Positions 8,046-16,708 of a DNA stretch of 48,605 bases are shown here, piece after piece. Made by a program: the position numbers and the translations under genes. This DNA comes from an uncultured Burkholderiales bacterium. Its GTDB lineage: Bacteria; Pseudomonadota; Gammaproteobacteria; Burkholderiales; Burkholderiaceae_E. The stretch covers positions 1 to 48,605 of the forward strand of contig CAIXXI010000084.1 in assembly GCA_903923345.1 (NCBI GenBank), given 5' to 3'. The notes under the pieces were generated by a model. That model did no database searches. It worked only from the letters and a program-made list of their open reading frames with translations, and was not told where the DNA came from. How positions within the stretch are numbered: the stretch's first letter is position 1; each line of letters starts with the position of its first letter.

Positions 8046-9236
8046 ATGCCCCACTCGAAACCTTCCTCGCGGCTGGTTGCAGCCGGCCGCCATTTCGATC
8101 GCCCGATCGCCACCGTCAATCTGCCGCTGACCCGCGCCTCGAGCGTGCTCTTCGAGTCATTGGCGCAGGCCGAGGCCGAAGGCGCAGCAGCCATCGCAGG
8201 CGAACTGCACCGCACCACCTACGCCACCTCAGGCACGCCAACGACCTTCGCGCTGATGGACGCGCTGGCTGAGGTCGAAGGCGCAGGCCATGCCTGCCGT
8301 GCGGCCGTGATGCCCTCCGGGCTGGCTGCGATTTCAGTGCCGCTGCTGGCCTACTGCAAGTCGGGCGACCATGTGTTGATGAGCGACTCGGTCTATGGGC
8401 CGGCCCGCAGCTTTGCGACCACGATGCTGGCGCGATACGGCGTCACCACCGAGTTTTTCGATCCGCTCATCGGCGCCGGCATCGAAGCCCTGCTGCGTCC
8501 GGAAACTCGCATCGTCTATCTCGAAAGCCCGGGCAGCTACACCTTCGAGATCCAGGACGTCCCGGCGATCTGCGCAGTGGCGCGGGCGCATGGCGTGCTC
8601 ACCATGATCGACAATGCCTGGGCTTCGCCGGTGTTCGCCAGGCCCTTCGACTGGGGCGTCGACATCTCTTTGTTGCCGCTCACCAAGTACTGGGGCGGCC
8701 ATGCCGACCTGCTGATGGGTGCGGCCATCGTGCGCGAAGAGCACTGGCTGCCGCTGTGGCAGGCGATCCGTCAGATGGGCATCTGCGTCGGGGGTGACGA
8801 TGCCTTCATGGTGCTGCGTGGCTTGCGAACCGCCGACGTGCGCATGCGCCGGCATGAGGCCACGGCACTGGAGGTGGCCCGCTGGCTGCAAGGCCGCGAG
8901 GAGGTGGCCCAGGTGCTGCACCCGGCCTTGCCCACGCATCCTCAGCACGCCCTGTTCAAGCGCGATTTCCAGGGCTCGAGCGGCCTGTTTTCCTTCGAGC
9001 TCAAATCAGCCTCGCCCGCGCAACTGGCTGCGCTGTGCGAGCGCCGCCGCTACTTCCGCATCGGCTATTCCTGGGGCGGCTTCGAGAGCCTGATCATGCC
9101 GGCCAAGCTCGGCTCGATCCGCAGCATCCGGCCCTGGACAGGCGGCCCGCTGGTGCGCCTGCACTGCGGGCTGGAGGACGCAGCCGATCTGATCGACGAC
9201 CTGCAAGAGGGCCTGCAGGCGATGAAATCGGCCTGA
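8046..9236 (+). CDS. metC: Cystathionine beta-lyase
   Basis: A PLP enzyme of the Cys/Met metabolism family (396 aa) that cleaves cystathionine to homocysteine, ammonia and pyruvate in methionine synthesis. Visible: YATSGTPTTFALMDALAEVEG near the N-terminus, MPSGLAAI, SVYGPARSFATTML (PLP-phosphate region), IDNAWASPVFARPFDWGVD, and the Schiff-base lysine in LLPLTKYWGGHADLLMG. The WGGH (rather than SGH) sequence and the late YSWGGFESL stretch fit the proteobacterial MetC subgroup better than cystathionine gamma-synthase or gamma-lyase. The ribosome-binding site GGAGAG precedes ATG 8046. It appears monocistronic, with no SAM riboswitch seen upstream. The beta-lyase versus other sulfur-lyase distinction is probable, not proven. 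Confidence 0.85.
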   Translation: MPHSKPSSRLVAAGRHFDRPIATVNLPLTRASSVLFESLAQAEAEGAAAIAGELHRTTYATSGTPTTFALMDALAEVEGAGHACRAAVMPSGLAAISVPLLAYCKSGDHVLMSDSVYGPARSFATTMLARYGVTTEFFDPLIGAGIEALLRPETRIVYLESPGSYTFEIQDVPAICAVARAHGVLTMIDNAWASPVFARPFDWGVDISLLPLTKYWGGHADLLMGAAIVREEHWLPLWQAIRQMGICVGGDDAFMVLRGLRTADVRMRRHEATALEVARWLQGREEVAQVLHPALPTHPQHALFKRDFQGSSGLFSFELKSASPAQLAALCERRRYFRIGYSWGGFESLIMPAKLGSIRSIRPWTGGPLVRLHCGLEDAADLIDDLQEGLQAMKSA

Positions 9237-9290
9237 GCCGATGCCGGGATGCGCCCGCGATCGGGCCCATCCCGAGGCTGATGCGCCGGG

Positions 9291-10226
9291 TCAGCCCAGC
9301 GCCCGCTTCAAGGCGCCGGCACAGATTGCAACCGCTTCATTGGCCTCATCGAGCACCTTGCCCATGGTGATGAAGCCATGGATCTGGCGCTCGAAGCTGA
9401 TCAGCGAAGCCTTGTTTCCAGCCTGCGTCAGCCGCTGGGCGTAGGCCAGACCTTCGTCGCGCAGCGGGTCGTAGCCGGCCACCAGCACCAGTGCCGGCGG
9501 CAGCTTGCTCAGGTCCTCGCACAGCAGGGGCGCGGCACGCCAGTCCTGGTCGTGGCGATCGTCATCGATGTAGTGGTCATGGAAATAGCGCATCGAATCG
9601 ACCGTCAGCAGCAGGCCCTGGCCATTGACGTTCGATGAATGCGTGAACCGGCGCATGACGGTGGCCGGGTAAATCAGCAGCTGGAATGCGATCGGCAAAG
9701 TGCCTTCATTGCGTGCAGCAATCGCCACCACCGCAGCCAGATTGCCGCCGGCGCTGTCGCCACCAATGGCGAGCCGGGCGGCATCGACATTGAGCGAGGC
9801 GGCATTGCGCGCCACCCAATGGGTTGCGGCCAGGCAATCATCGACCGCCGCCGGGAACCGGTGCTCGGGTCCCATCCGGTAATCCACCGACACCACGGTG
9901 CAGCCCGCAGCACTGGCCAGGTCGCGGCACAGCGAGTCATGGGTGTCGAGATCGCCGATCACCCAGCCGCCACCGTGGTAGTACACCAAGACGGGCAGGG
10001 GGCCGGCCGATGCGGGCAGGGGGCGATACAGGCGCAACGGAATCGGGCCATGCGGCCCTTCGGCTGAGAGGGCCTGCACGTCAGCCATGTCGGTCGGGTC
10101 AGGCTGCGTGAAAAAGCGCCGGGCGCGATAGGACTCGCGGGCATCGGCGGGGGTCTGCTCCCAGACCTGCGGCAGGTTTCGGGATGCGATGAGGTCGAGC
10201 AGGGCCCGGGCCTGTGGATGCAGCAT
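9291..10226 (-). CDS. Alpha/beta hydrolase, hormone-sensitive-lipase family esterase
   Basis: A 311-aa cytoplasmic esterase of the HSL (family IV) group. The oxyanion-hole motif is in VLVYYHGGGWVIGDLDTHD, the nucleophile elbow is GGDSAGGNLAA, the catalytic Asp lies in VAGYDPLRDEG and the His in RQIHGFITMG. The frame extends 33 residues further upstream, but ATG 10226 is chosen because AAGGAGA sits about six bases before it and the extension is Arg-rich and not family-like. Such enzymes hydrolyse short-chain acyl esters. The gene is divergent from the hydratase at 10337; whether the two act together is unknown. Confidence 0.86.
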   Translation of the reverse strand: MLHPQARALLDLIASRNLPQVWEQTPADARESYRARRFFTQPDPTDMADVQALSAEGPHGPIPLRLYRPLPASAGPLPVLVYYHGGGWVIGDLDTHDSLCRDLASAAGCTVVSVDYRMGPEHRFPAAVDDCLAATHWVARNAASLNVDAARLAIGGDSAGGNLAAVVAIAARNEGTLPIAFQLLIYPATVMRRFTHSSNVNGQGLLLTVDSMRYFHDHYIDDDRHDQDWRAAPLLCEDLSKLPPALVLVAGYDPLRDEGLAYAQRLTQAGNKASLISFERQIHGFITMGKVLDEANEAVAICAGALKRALG

Positions 10227-10336
10227 GGAGGTCTCCTTCAGAATGGGTGTGCGGCGCAAGCGTAGCGCACACCGGCTGCGCGCCGGGCGTCGCCGCACGC
10301 CAATTCGATACCATCGGGTCATCAAGGAGGAGAGCC

Positions 10337-11131
10337 ATGAATCCAGCCGAATGCAATCAGGCCGCAGCCCTGCTGTGGCGCCATTTCAGTGCCCCTTCCC
10401 GCTTCGATGATCTGCCGCTGTCGTGCCGGCCAGTCGACCGCAGTCAGGCCTATGCGGTGCAGGCCGAGTGGGCGCGCCTGTCGGGCGAGCCGGTGGTTGG
10501 CTGGAAGATCGCCGCCACCGCCAAGGCCGGTCAGCAGCACATCGGCGTCGATGGGCCGCTCGCTGGGCGCCTGCTGCGCAACCGGGTGCTCGCCCCGAAT
10601 GCGGTCATCGACCTGAGCGGCAACGCGATGCGGGTGGCTGAAGTCGAATTCGCCTTCCGCATGGCCCGCGATCTGCCGATGCGCGATCAGCCCTATTCGC
10701 TCGACGAAGTCATGGCCGCGGTCGGCAGCCTGCATCGTTCGGTCGAAGTGCCCGATTCGCGCTTCCTGGATTTTGCGAAGGTGGGTGCGGCGCAGCTGAT
10801 TGCCGATGACGCCTGTGCCAGCTGGCTGGTCCTGGACGAGGCGATCACCACTGACTGGCGTGCGCTGGATCTGGCGGCCCATGCGGTCAGCGCCTCGATC
10901 AATGGACTCAAGGTGGCGGATGGCAGCGGTGCGGCGGTGCTGGGTGATCCGCGCACGGCCCTGACCTGGATTGCCAACGAGCTGCGGGTTCATGGCCCTG
11001 GCCTGCGCACCGGGGACGTGGTGACCACAGGTACCGCGATCGTGCCCGCGCCGATCGCACCGGGCGATCACTTCGAAGCCGACTACGGGCCGCTGGGCCG
11101 GCTGTCGGTGTCGTTTGCTGTCGCGAGCTGA
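10337..11131 (+). CDS. 2-keto-4-pentenoate hydratase-like protein (FAH superfamily)
   Basis: A 264-aa enzyme of the MhpD/HpaH/XylJ group in the fumarylacetoacetate hydrolase superfamily. These hydrate 2-hydroxypenta-2,4-dienoates, or decarboxylate related acids, in aromatic meta-cleavage pathways. Recognisable parts: SQAYAVQAEWARLSGEPVVGWKIAATA, the metal-binding acidic pattern VAEVEFAFRMARDLP, and GDVVTTGTAIVPAPIAPGDHF near the end. The start ATG 10337 has AAGGAGGAGAG directly upstream; the open frame further left overlaps the divergent esterase start and is not used. No ring-cleavage dioxygenase is nearby, so the substrate is open. Its last 49 bases overlap tail to tail with the histidine kinase gene. 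Confidence 0.82.
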   Translation: MNPAECNQAAALLWRHFSAPSRFDDLPLSCRPVDRSQAYAVQAEWARLSGEPVVGWKIAATAKAGQQHIGVDGPLAGRLLRNRVLAPNAVIDLSGNAMRVAEVEFAFRMARDLPMRDQPYSLDEVMAAVGSLHRSVEVPDSRFLDFAKVGAAQLIADDACASWLVLDEAITTDWRALDLAAHAVSASINGLKVADGSGAAVLGDPRTALTWIANELRVHGPGLRTGDVVTTGTAIVPAPIAPGDHFEADYGPLGRLSVSFAVAS

Positions 11132-13281
11132 GGCCGCTTGACCGGCTCAAGCGGCTGAGCTGAAGCCGTAAAGCGCTGCACGCATTCCAGCAGCGTGGCC
11201 AGCAGCAGGGGCTTGGTCAGAAAGGCGTTCATGCCCAGCCGCATGCACTCATCGCGGTCTTCACTCATGGCATTGGCCGTGACCGCGACGATCGGCGTGC
11301 GGGCGTTCGGGCCGCTGCCGGTGCGGATCAGACGGGTTGCTTCGAACCCGTCCATGACCGGCATGCGCAGGTCCATGAGGATCAGCGAATAGGGCTTGCT
11401 GGCGGCTTTGGACACGGCTTCTTCGCCGTCAACCGCCAGCTCGATGGAGCAGCCGATCCGCTCGAGCATCAGCAGGGCGACCTTCTGATTGACCAGGTTG
11501 TCCTCGACCAGCAAGACCTCTGGCAGCCCGCTGGACTTGAGCTTGGCTGGCCTCTCTGACGTGGTCACTTGGGTCGGGACTGGGACGGGCATCTGCGCTG
11601 AAAAATCCGTCACCGTCTGGGCCTCGGCCGTGGCGGGCGCCGGCTGCAGCGGCAGTTCAATCCAGAACAGCGTGCCCTGACCCTCCTCGCTGTCGAATCC
11701 GATCTGGCCGCCCATGGCCTCAACCAGCCGTCTGCTGATGGCCAGGCCCAATCCGGTGCCTTCGAAGCGGCGGCTGTGAGACCGATCGACCTGGCTGAAG
11801 TCGCCGAAGACCTGATCGTGCTGACCGGGTGCGATGCCCACGCCAGTGTCCCTGACCTCGAAGCGCAGGCCATCGGGCGTGCGCAGCACTTCGAGTGTCA
11901 CGCCGCCCTGTTGGGTGAATTTGATGGCATTGCCCAGCAGATTGACCAGCAACTGACGCACACGCAGGCCGTCGCCCACAAAGTTGCTCTGTGCCTGCGG
12001 CTCGACGGTCACCGCAAAGCGCAGCCCTTTGTGGGCCGCTTGTGCTTCGAAGATCGCCTTCAGTGAGGCGACGCAGTCGGCCATCGAAAACGGTTCGTGG
12101 GCGAGTTCGAGACGGCCGGCCTCGATCTTGGAGAGATCGAGAATGTCGTTGAGGATGCCCACAACCGACTGGCCTGAACGAACGATGTTCGCGGCAAATT
12201 CCTGCTGCTGTGGCGCCAGCGGCGTCTCAAGCAGCAACTGCGACAGACCGATCACGCCATTGAGCGGGGTCCGGATCTCATGGGACATCGTCGCCAGAAA
12301 TCGGGATTTTTCCTTGTTTGCAAGTTCGGCCTCGTCCTGAGCCTGTTGCAGCTGCTTCATGGCGCGCTGCGATTCCCGAAGGGACCGGATCAGCCAGGCG
12401 GTCAGACCGAGCAGCAAGGACGTGAGCAGCGCACTGCCGATCACCAGACGGCTGCGATAGTCCGCGCTGCCTTCCAGCACAGCCGACTCGGCTCGCCCGG
12501 CAACAAAGTGCAGGCCGTACTCGGGCAGCGACTGCCAGGAGTAGACCCTCGACTTGCCGTCGATGGGTGATTCGCGACGAAACACGCCGGACGGCGGCGC
12601 GCCCGGCAACAAGTACGGGCTGCCAGTGATCCGCTGCCCCAGCGTGCTGTTGCCGCTCGGAACTCTCGCCATGATTTCGCCGGTCTGACGCACGATCGCG
12701 ACGAAATCTTCCTGACGGGTGGCCAGCTGCTTGCCAAAGGCTTCAAACAGCTCGGATCGAACCGAGATCTGGATGACGCCTGCGAAAGCACCATTGCGGA
12801 CAACGGGTCGGGTCAGGTGGATGGCCCAGATGCCCGAGAGCCGACCCTTCAGCGGCTGACTGATGTACAGCTGGTCGCGGGCATGGAACTCCCGCTGAAA
12901 CACAAACTGCTCGCGATCGCTCAGGTTGGTGGTGGCTGAGCCGAGCGTCGAGAAGACCAGCATGCCGCTGGCATCGATCACGGAAATCTGCGAGGCATAG
13001 CCGTCCAGGTCCTTACGGTGCCGCTCGACAATGTGTTCAGGCAGGCGCAGCTGCGCATCCAGGGCGCCTCTCGATTCGAGCAGGACTGCATCCAGATGCC
13101 GGCAGACCGAACGGGTGTATTCGGCAAAGACCGCAGCCTTGCCTTCCATGCGCAATTCGGCCTGGCGCAGGGCTGCATTTCGGGTCGACTCGACTTCATG
13201 CCAGACCGCGGTCCAGAGCGCGGCCAAAGCAAGCACGACGACAAGCAATAACAGCTGCTGGGGAAGGGGGGGGCGATTCAT
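11083..13281 (-). CDS. Hybrid sensor histidine kinase with Cache-type sensor and C-terminal receiver
   Basis: A 732-aa inner-membrane signalling protein. Order: TM helix (~8-27), periplasmic Cache/PAS-like sensor (~30-275) with ISVIDASGMLVFST and VIQISVRSELF, TM helix (~280-298), coiled coil, HisKA with His334 in ATMSHEIRTPLNG, HATPase (N-box NLLGNAIKF, G1 DTGVG, G2 GTGLGLAI), a Pro/Thr linker (~545-580), and a receiver with DN at ~593-594, phosphoacceptor Asp637 in LILMDLRMPVMDG and Lys in FLTKPL. No Hpt domain is present, so the phosphorelay must use a separate Hpt or regulator. No partner output regulator is adjacent; the nearest receiver protein (13960) lacks a phosphoacceptor Asp. The gene converges with the hydratase gene, overlapping by 49 bp. 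Ligand unknown. Confidence 0.9.
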   Translation of the reverse strand: MNRPPLPQQLLLLVVVLALAALWTAVWHEVESTRNAALRQAELRMEGKAAVFAEYTRSVCRHLDAVLLESRGALDAQLRLPEHIVERHRKDLDGYASQISVIDASGMLVFSTLGSATTNLSDREQFVFQREFHARDQLYISQPLKGRLSGIWAIHLTRPVVRNGAFAGVIQISVRSELFEAFGKQLATRQEDFVAIVRQTGEIMARVPSGNSTLGQRITGSPYLLPGAPPSGVFRRESPIDGKSRVYSWQSLPEYGLHFVAGRAESAVLEGSADYRSRLVIGSALLTSLLLGLTAWLIRSLRESQRAMKQLQQAQDEAELANKEKSRFLATMSHEIRTPLNGVIGLSQLLLETPLAPQQQEFAANIVRSGQSVVGILNDILDLSKIEAGRLELAHEPFSMADCVASLKAIFEAQAAHKGLRFAVTVEPQAQSNFVGDGLRVRQLLVNLLGNAIKFTQQGGVTLEVLRTPDGLRFEVRDTGVGIAPGQHDQVFGDFSQVDRSHSRRFEGTGLGLAISRRLVEAMGGQIGFDSEEGQGTLFWIELPLQPAPATAEAQTVTDFSAQMPVPVPTQVTTSERPAKLKSSGLPEVLLVEDNLVNQKVALLMLERIGCSIELAVDGEEAVSKAASKPYSLILMDLRMPVMDGFEATRLIRTGSGPNARTPIVAVTANAMSEDRDECMRLGMNAFLTKPLLLATLLECVQRFTASAQPLEPVKRPQLATANDTDSRPSGP

Positions 13282-13433
13282 CGGGTTGAGCAGTCGGCGA
13301 TGCTGGGGGTCAGTCGGTCTGGCTGCGCAGCACGTTTGGTCGGATCATTCGGTTGGCTGAAAAGCGGTCGAGACTGTCAGATTGCGTCAGGATTGTAAAT
13401 AGCGCTGAAGCTGGACGATGTTACTCTGAAGGC

Positions 13434-13916
13434 ATGAATGCCCTGTTATGGACGCTCGTGGCCCTGCTCATCGTGGTCGGCATCGCCGGGACGGTGTTGC
13501 CGGCCCTGCCGGGTTCGGCCCTCGTGTTTGCCGGGATCCTGCTGGGTGCCTGGATCGATGGTTTTCAGCGGGTCTCGACCGTCGTTCTGGTGGTGTGCGC
13601 CGTGCTCATGCTGCTGTCCTGGGCGGTCGATTACTTTGCCGCGCTGCTCGGTGCAAAGCGTGCCGGTGCCAGCCGCGAGGCGATCATCGGCGCGGCGATC
13701 GGCACGGTGCTGGGCGTGTTCACCGGCCTGATCGGCCTGTTGTTCATGCCGCTGGCGGGTGCGGCCATCGGCCAGTACCTGTCCGAGCGCGATGCCGGGC
13801 GGGCTGCGAAGGTCGGCATGGCCACCTGGATCGGTCTGCTGATCGGCACGGTGGCCAAGGTGGTGCTGAGCTTCGTGATGGTCGGGGTGTTCGTGGCGGC
13901 GCTCTGGTTGGGCTGA
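13434..13916 (+). CDS. DUF456 family small membrane protein
   Basis: A 160-aa hydrophobic protein with about four membrane segments. The opening LIVVGIAGTVLPALPGSALVFAG with the P-x-L-P-G loop, then GAKRAGASREAIIGAAIGTVLG, is characteristic of DUF456. The function of this family is not established. The start is ATG 13434, preceded only by a weak GAAGG; the frame continues 27 codons upstream without membrane character. It is followed 43 bp later by the receiver-TPR gene on the same strand, so the two may be cotranscribed. Confidence 0.8.
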   Translation: MNALLWTLVALLIVVGIAGTVLPALPGSALVFAGILLGAWIDGFQRVSTVVLVVCAVLMLLSWAVDYFAALLGAKRAGASREAIIGAAIGTVLGVFTGLIGLLFMPLAGAAIGQYLSERDAGRAAKVGMATWIGLLIGTVAKVVLSFVMVGVFVAALWLG

Positions 13917-13959
13917 CCACGCGGCTCAAGTTGGCCCGCTGGCTGCCGATGAAGCCTGC

Positions 13960-15672
13960 ATGCGCCCAGCGACCCAGTCCTCCCCAGACCGCGCGGTCAT
14001 GTCGCCTCGTACGGCTTTGGTCGTTGACGAGCAGGCGCTGGTGCGCAAGGCCCTGAAGGACCTGCTGCATTCGATCGGTTTCGAAACCGTCCAGACCGCG
14101 CAGGATCCGCTGCGGGCGATCCAGATGATGGAGTCGGAGACCTTCGGACTGGTGCTGTGCGAGGTGCGCTTTCGCTCCCGCATGACGGGCTGCGAGGTGC
14201 TGGAATACGCCCGCGCGCGGCGCCTGATCGCGCCGTCAGCCACCTTTGTGTTACTGGCTGCGGCGGCGGACCGTTCGCTGGTGGCCACCAGCCGCGAGTG
14301 GCAACCCGACGCCTTGCTGCTCAAACCTGTGGTTCCGGCCATGATGGCGCCGCGAATCGACCAGGCCCTGCAGCGGCGTGCAGCCTTTGCACCGGTGCAC
14401 GAAGCCAGCCAGCAGGGCAATCCGGCTCGAGTGCTGGACTGCGTCGACCAGCTGATCGAGCAATCGAACGGGCCGACGCTGGAGATGTTGCGCTGGCGGA
14501 CCCAGTCGCTGCTGGATCTGGGCCGCGTTGAGCAGGTGCGCGATGTCTGCAATCAGGCCCTCGGAATCAAGGCGTCCTTACCCTGGGCGGAGCTGGCGCT
14601 GGCGCGCTGCGACCATGAGGATGGCCGCTCCGAGCAGGCCTGCGAGCAGCTCGGCCGCATGGTCCGGCTCAACCCGTATCTGGGCGGCGCCTATGACCTG
14701 CTGGTCGAGATTCACCAGCAGGCAGGACGGGCCACCCAGGCGCTCGAGGTGGCCCAGGCCGCGGCGAGCGCGCTGGCCACTGCCCGACGGCTCAGGACGG
14801 TGGGCGAGATGGCCTATGCCAAGGGCGATCTGGCCCTGGCGGAAAGTTGCTATGTCGACCTCATCCAGACCACCAGCGGGTCACTGACCCGCAGCGGGCT
14901 CGACGTCGGGATGCTCGGGCAGGTGCTGGTCACCCAGGGGCAGGCCGAGAAAGCGATTCAGCTGGTGGCCCGATCGAGTGCCCGGATGGCCGATGATCCC
15001 GATTCTCAGGCCCTGGCCGCCGCGGTGATTGCACAGGCCCATACGGCGCGCGGTGACGGCGAGGCCGCCCAGGACTTTGCCCGCAAGGCCCTCACGCTGA
15101 CCGCGACCCACAGCCCGCCCCAGGCGGTGGCGATGCTGGTTGCGCAGGGCGCGTTTGCAGCCGGTCTGAAGGACGAGGCGACGGCGCTGGTGCGCGAGAC
15201 GATTGCTGCTGCGCCGATCACGGCGGTGGGCGCACTGGCCCGCAAGGTCCTGGCCGATGCCGGGCTCAAGCCCGAGGCCTTTACCCGGGCGACGCCGCCG
15301 CTTGCACCGGCTCCGCCCGCGCGGATTGCCCAGCCTGTATCCGAGGCCAGCAGCCCAGCCGCGCAGGGCCAGGGCGATCGGGAGCGCCCGGTTTCGGCCG
15401 ATCTCGATGCCGCGATCGACGCCCTGCATCAGGCCCGGTTCGACGAAGCCCGGGCCCATGTCGACCAGGCCCTGCGGCGATTGCCGGCCAACCCGCTGGT
15501 GCTGATGACGGCGGTGCAGGTCTACATGATGTCGATGCACGCCCGCGGCTTCGATCCTGACACCGCCCGCGAAGTCAGGCGCTGCCTGGGCGAAGTCGAT
15601 CGCCAGATTCCGGGGACACAACGGGTATTTGCAGGCCGAGCGTCTACGAGTCCGTCTACGAGTCCGGTCTGA
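13960..15672 (+). CDS. Degenerate receiver domain fused to TPR repeats
   Basis: A 570-aa cytoplasmic protein. Residues ~17-135 form a receiver-like domain (ALVVDEQALVRKAL, acidic pair D23-E24, Lys122 in LLLKPV). The strand that should carry the phosphoacceptor reads LVLCEVRF, with Glu68 in place of Asp, and the usual Thr/Ser after beta-4 is Ala (VLLAAAAD). Residues ~140-410 are alpha-helical TPR-like repeats (e.g. RVEQVRDVCNQALGIKASLP, GRATQALEVAQAAASALATA). A Pro/Ala linker (~440-470) precedes a last TPR-like pair. No DNA-binding or enzymatic output domain is visible. The start may be ATG 13960 or ATG 13999; neither has a clear ribosome-binding site. Likely an adaptor in a constitutive or phosphomimetic state; the pathway is unknown. 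Confidence 0.82.
   Translation: MRPATQSSPDRAVMSPRTALVVDEQALVRKALKDLLHSIGFETVQTAQDPLRAIQMMESETFGLVLCEVRFRSRMTGCEVLEYARARRLIAPSATFVLLAAAADRSLVATSREWQPDALLLKPVVPAMMAPRIDQALQRRAAFAPVHEASQQGNPARVLDCVDQLIEQSNGPTLEMLRWRTQSLLDLGRVEQVRDVCNQALGIKASLPWAELALARCDHEDGRSEQACEQLGRMVRLNPYLGGAYDLLVEIHQQAGRATQALEVAQAAASALATARRLRTVGEMAYAKGDLALAESCYVDLIQTTSGSLTRSGLDVGMLGQVLVTQGQAEKAIQLVARSSARMADDPDSQALAAAVIAQAHTARGDGEAAQDFARKALTLTATHSPPQAVAMLVAQGAFAAGLKDEATALVRETIAAAPITAVGALARKVLADAGLKPEAFTRATPPLAPAPPARIAQPVSEASSPAAQGQGDRERPVSADLDAAIDALHQARFDEARAHVDQALRRLPANPLVLMTAVQVYMMSMHARGFDPDTAREVRRCLGEVDRQIPGTQRVFAGRASTSPSTSPV
15642..15665 (+). repeat. Tandem 12-bp duplication at the end of the receiver-TPR gene
   Basis: GTCTACGAGTCC occurs at 15642-15653 and again exactly at 15654-15665, adding a second S-T-S-P to the protein just before the stop. 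It looks like recent slippage and is in frame. Confidence 0.85.
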
Positions 15673-15694
15673 AAAACTCGCCGCAGCGCCTGCC

Positions 15695-16708
15695 TCAAGT
15701 CCGGCCGCGCCGCCCCAGCCACCAGCCCAGGCCAAAACCGAGTCCGACCGCACACAGCGCCAGCAGTCCGAGCCATTTCAGCAGGTCGGCCGCGATGGCG
15801 CTGATCTGCGTCAAACCCGGCCAGCCCAGGCTTAGAGCCAGCCGCTGCGCGCCGGCCGCGATCGCAGCGGGGGTGAGGCTGCCGTCACCCTCGGCGCGGG
15901 CCAGTTTGATAGCTTCGTCAACGCCGGTCGCAGCCATCTCGAGCCGCTTGCGCTGTTCGATCACCGACAGTTCACCCCGCCAGTAGATTGCGCGGGCGAG
16001 TTGTCGCAGGCGCAGGTCGGCCAGGCCGAGCCCCTGGCTGGCGATGTCCGAAAGACTGCCCGGGCCGGGCGGCAGGCCCCCGAGCTGGGGTGCCATCGAC
16101 AACCAGGCCAGTGCAATCGAGGTGCGCGCCATCGAGGCATCCTTGATCGGGTGAGCGTTCAGCTGCTCGTCGATCAGCCGGCGACTGTGCGCCATCGCCT
16201 GGGCGTCCAGATGACGGGCGGCCATCGCCTCGGCATCGCGAGCCAGTGCCGACGCGGCCTCGCGGGCCATCGACTGTCCTGCCGCACCGAAGGCCGCCCG
16301 AGCCGCTTTCGATTCGGTGAACGTGGCCATCTGCCGGCCCAGTAACCAGAGATCGAGCAGGGCGAGCTGGGCCGCCGGCTGCAGGCCAGCCGCGGTGGCG
16401 GCATCCAGCGTGCCGAGCTTCCAGCGCGTGGCCGCCGCCGCGATCAGCTCGTCGTCGGTCTGGGCGCGGATCCGGTCGGCCGCCTGCTGGACCTGGTCGG
16501 CCATGCGTTCGGCCAGCAGGCGAGCCTGCAGCCGCCCGGCGGTCTCGGCAGCCGCAAGGGGGGCCGATGAGACGGTGAAACGGAGGTCCTGCATGCGAAC
16601 CGACGGCAGGTGGCGGTAGGCCAGAAAGGCCACGACGCTCAAAGCCACGACCGCCCCAGCCAGCGCAGCCAACAGTGAGCGCACGCTGACCAGGCCGCTT
16701 GGGCTCAT
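15695..16708 (-). CDS. Unknown bitopic membrane protein coupled to the TAXI-type gene
   Basis: A 337-aa protein I do not recognise. It has an N-terminal membrane helix (~11-31), a long Ala-rich, helical, probably periplasmic region (~35-305) with several ARDAEAMAARHLDAQAMAHS-like amphipathic stretches, and a C-terminal membrane helix (~308-330) ending in a short basic tail GRRGRT. No enzymatic motif is seen. Its ATG overlaps the stop of the TAXI-protein gene (TCAT at 16705-16708 on the plus strand), so the two are translationally coupled and probably form one complex. It converges with the receiver-TPR gene with 22 bp between stops. Confidence 0.72.
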   Translation of the reverse strand: MSPSGLVSVRSLLAALAGAVVALSVVAFLAYRHLPSVRMQDLRFTVSSAPLAAAETAGRLQARLLAERMADQVQQAADRIRAQTDDELIAAAATRWKLGTLDAATAAGLQPAAQLALLDLWLLGRQMATFTESKAARAAFGAAGQSMAREAASALARDAEAMAARHLDAQAMAHSRRLIDEQLNAHPIKDASMARTSIALAWLSMAPQLGGLPPGPGSLSDIASQGLGLADLRLRQLARAIYWRGELSVIEQRKRLEMAATGVDEAIKLARAEGDGSLTPAAIAAGAQRLALSLGWPGLTQISAIAADLLKWLGLLALCAVGLGFGLGWWLGRRGRT

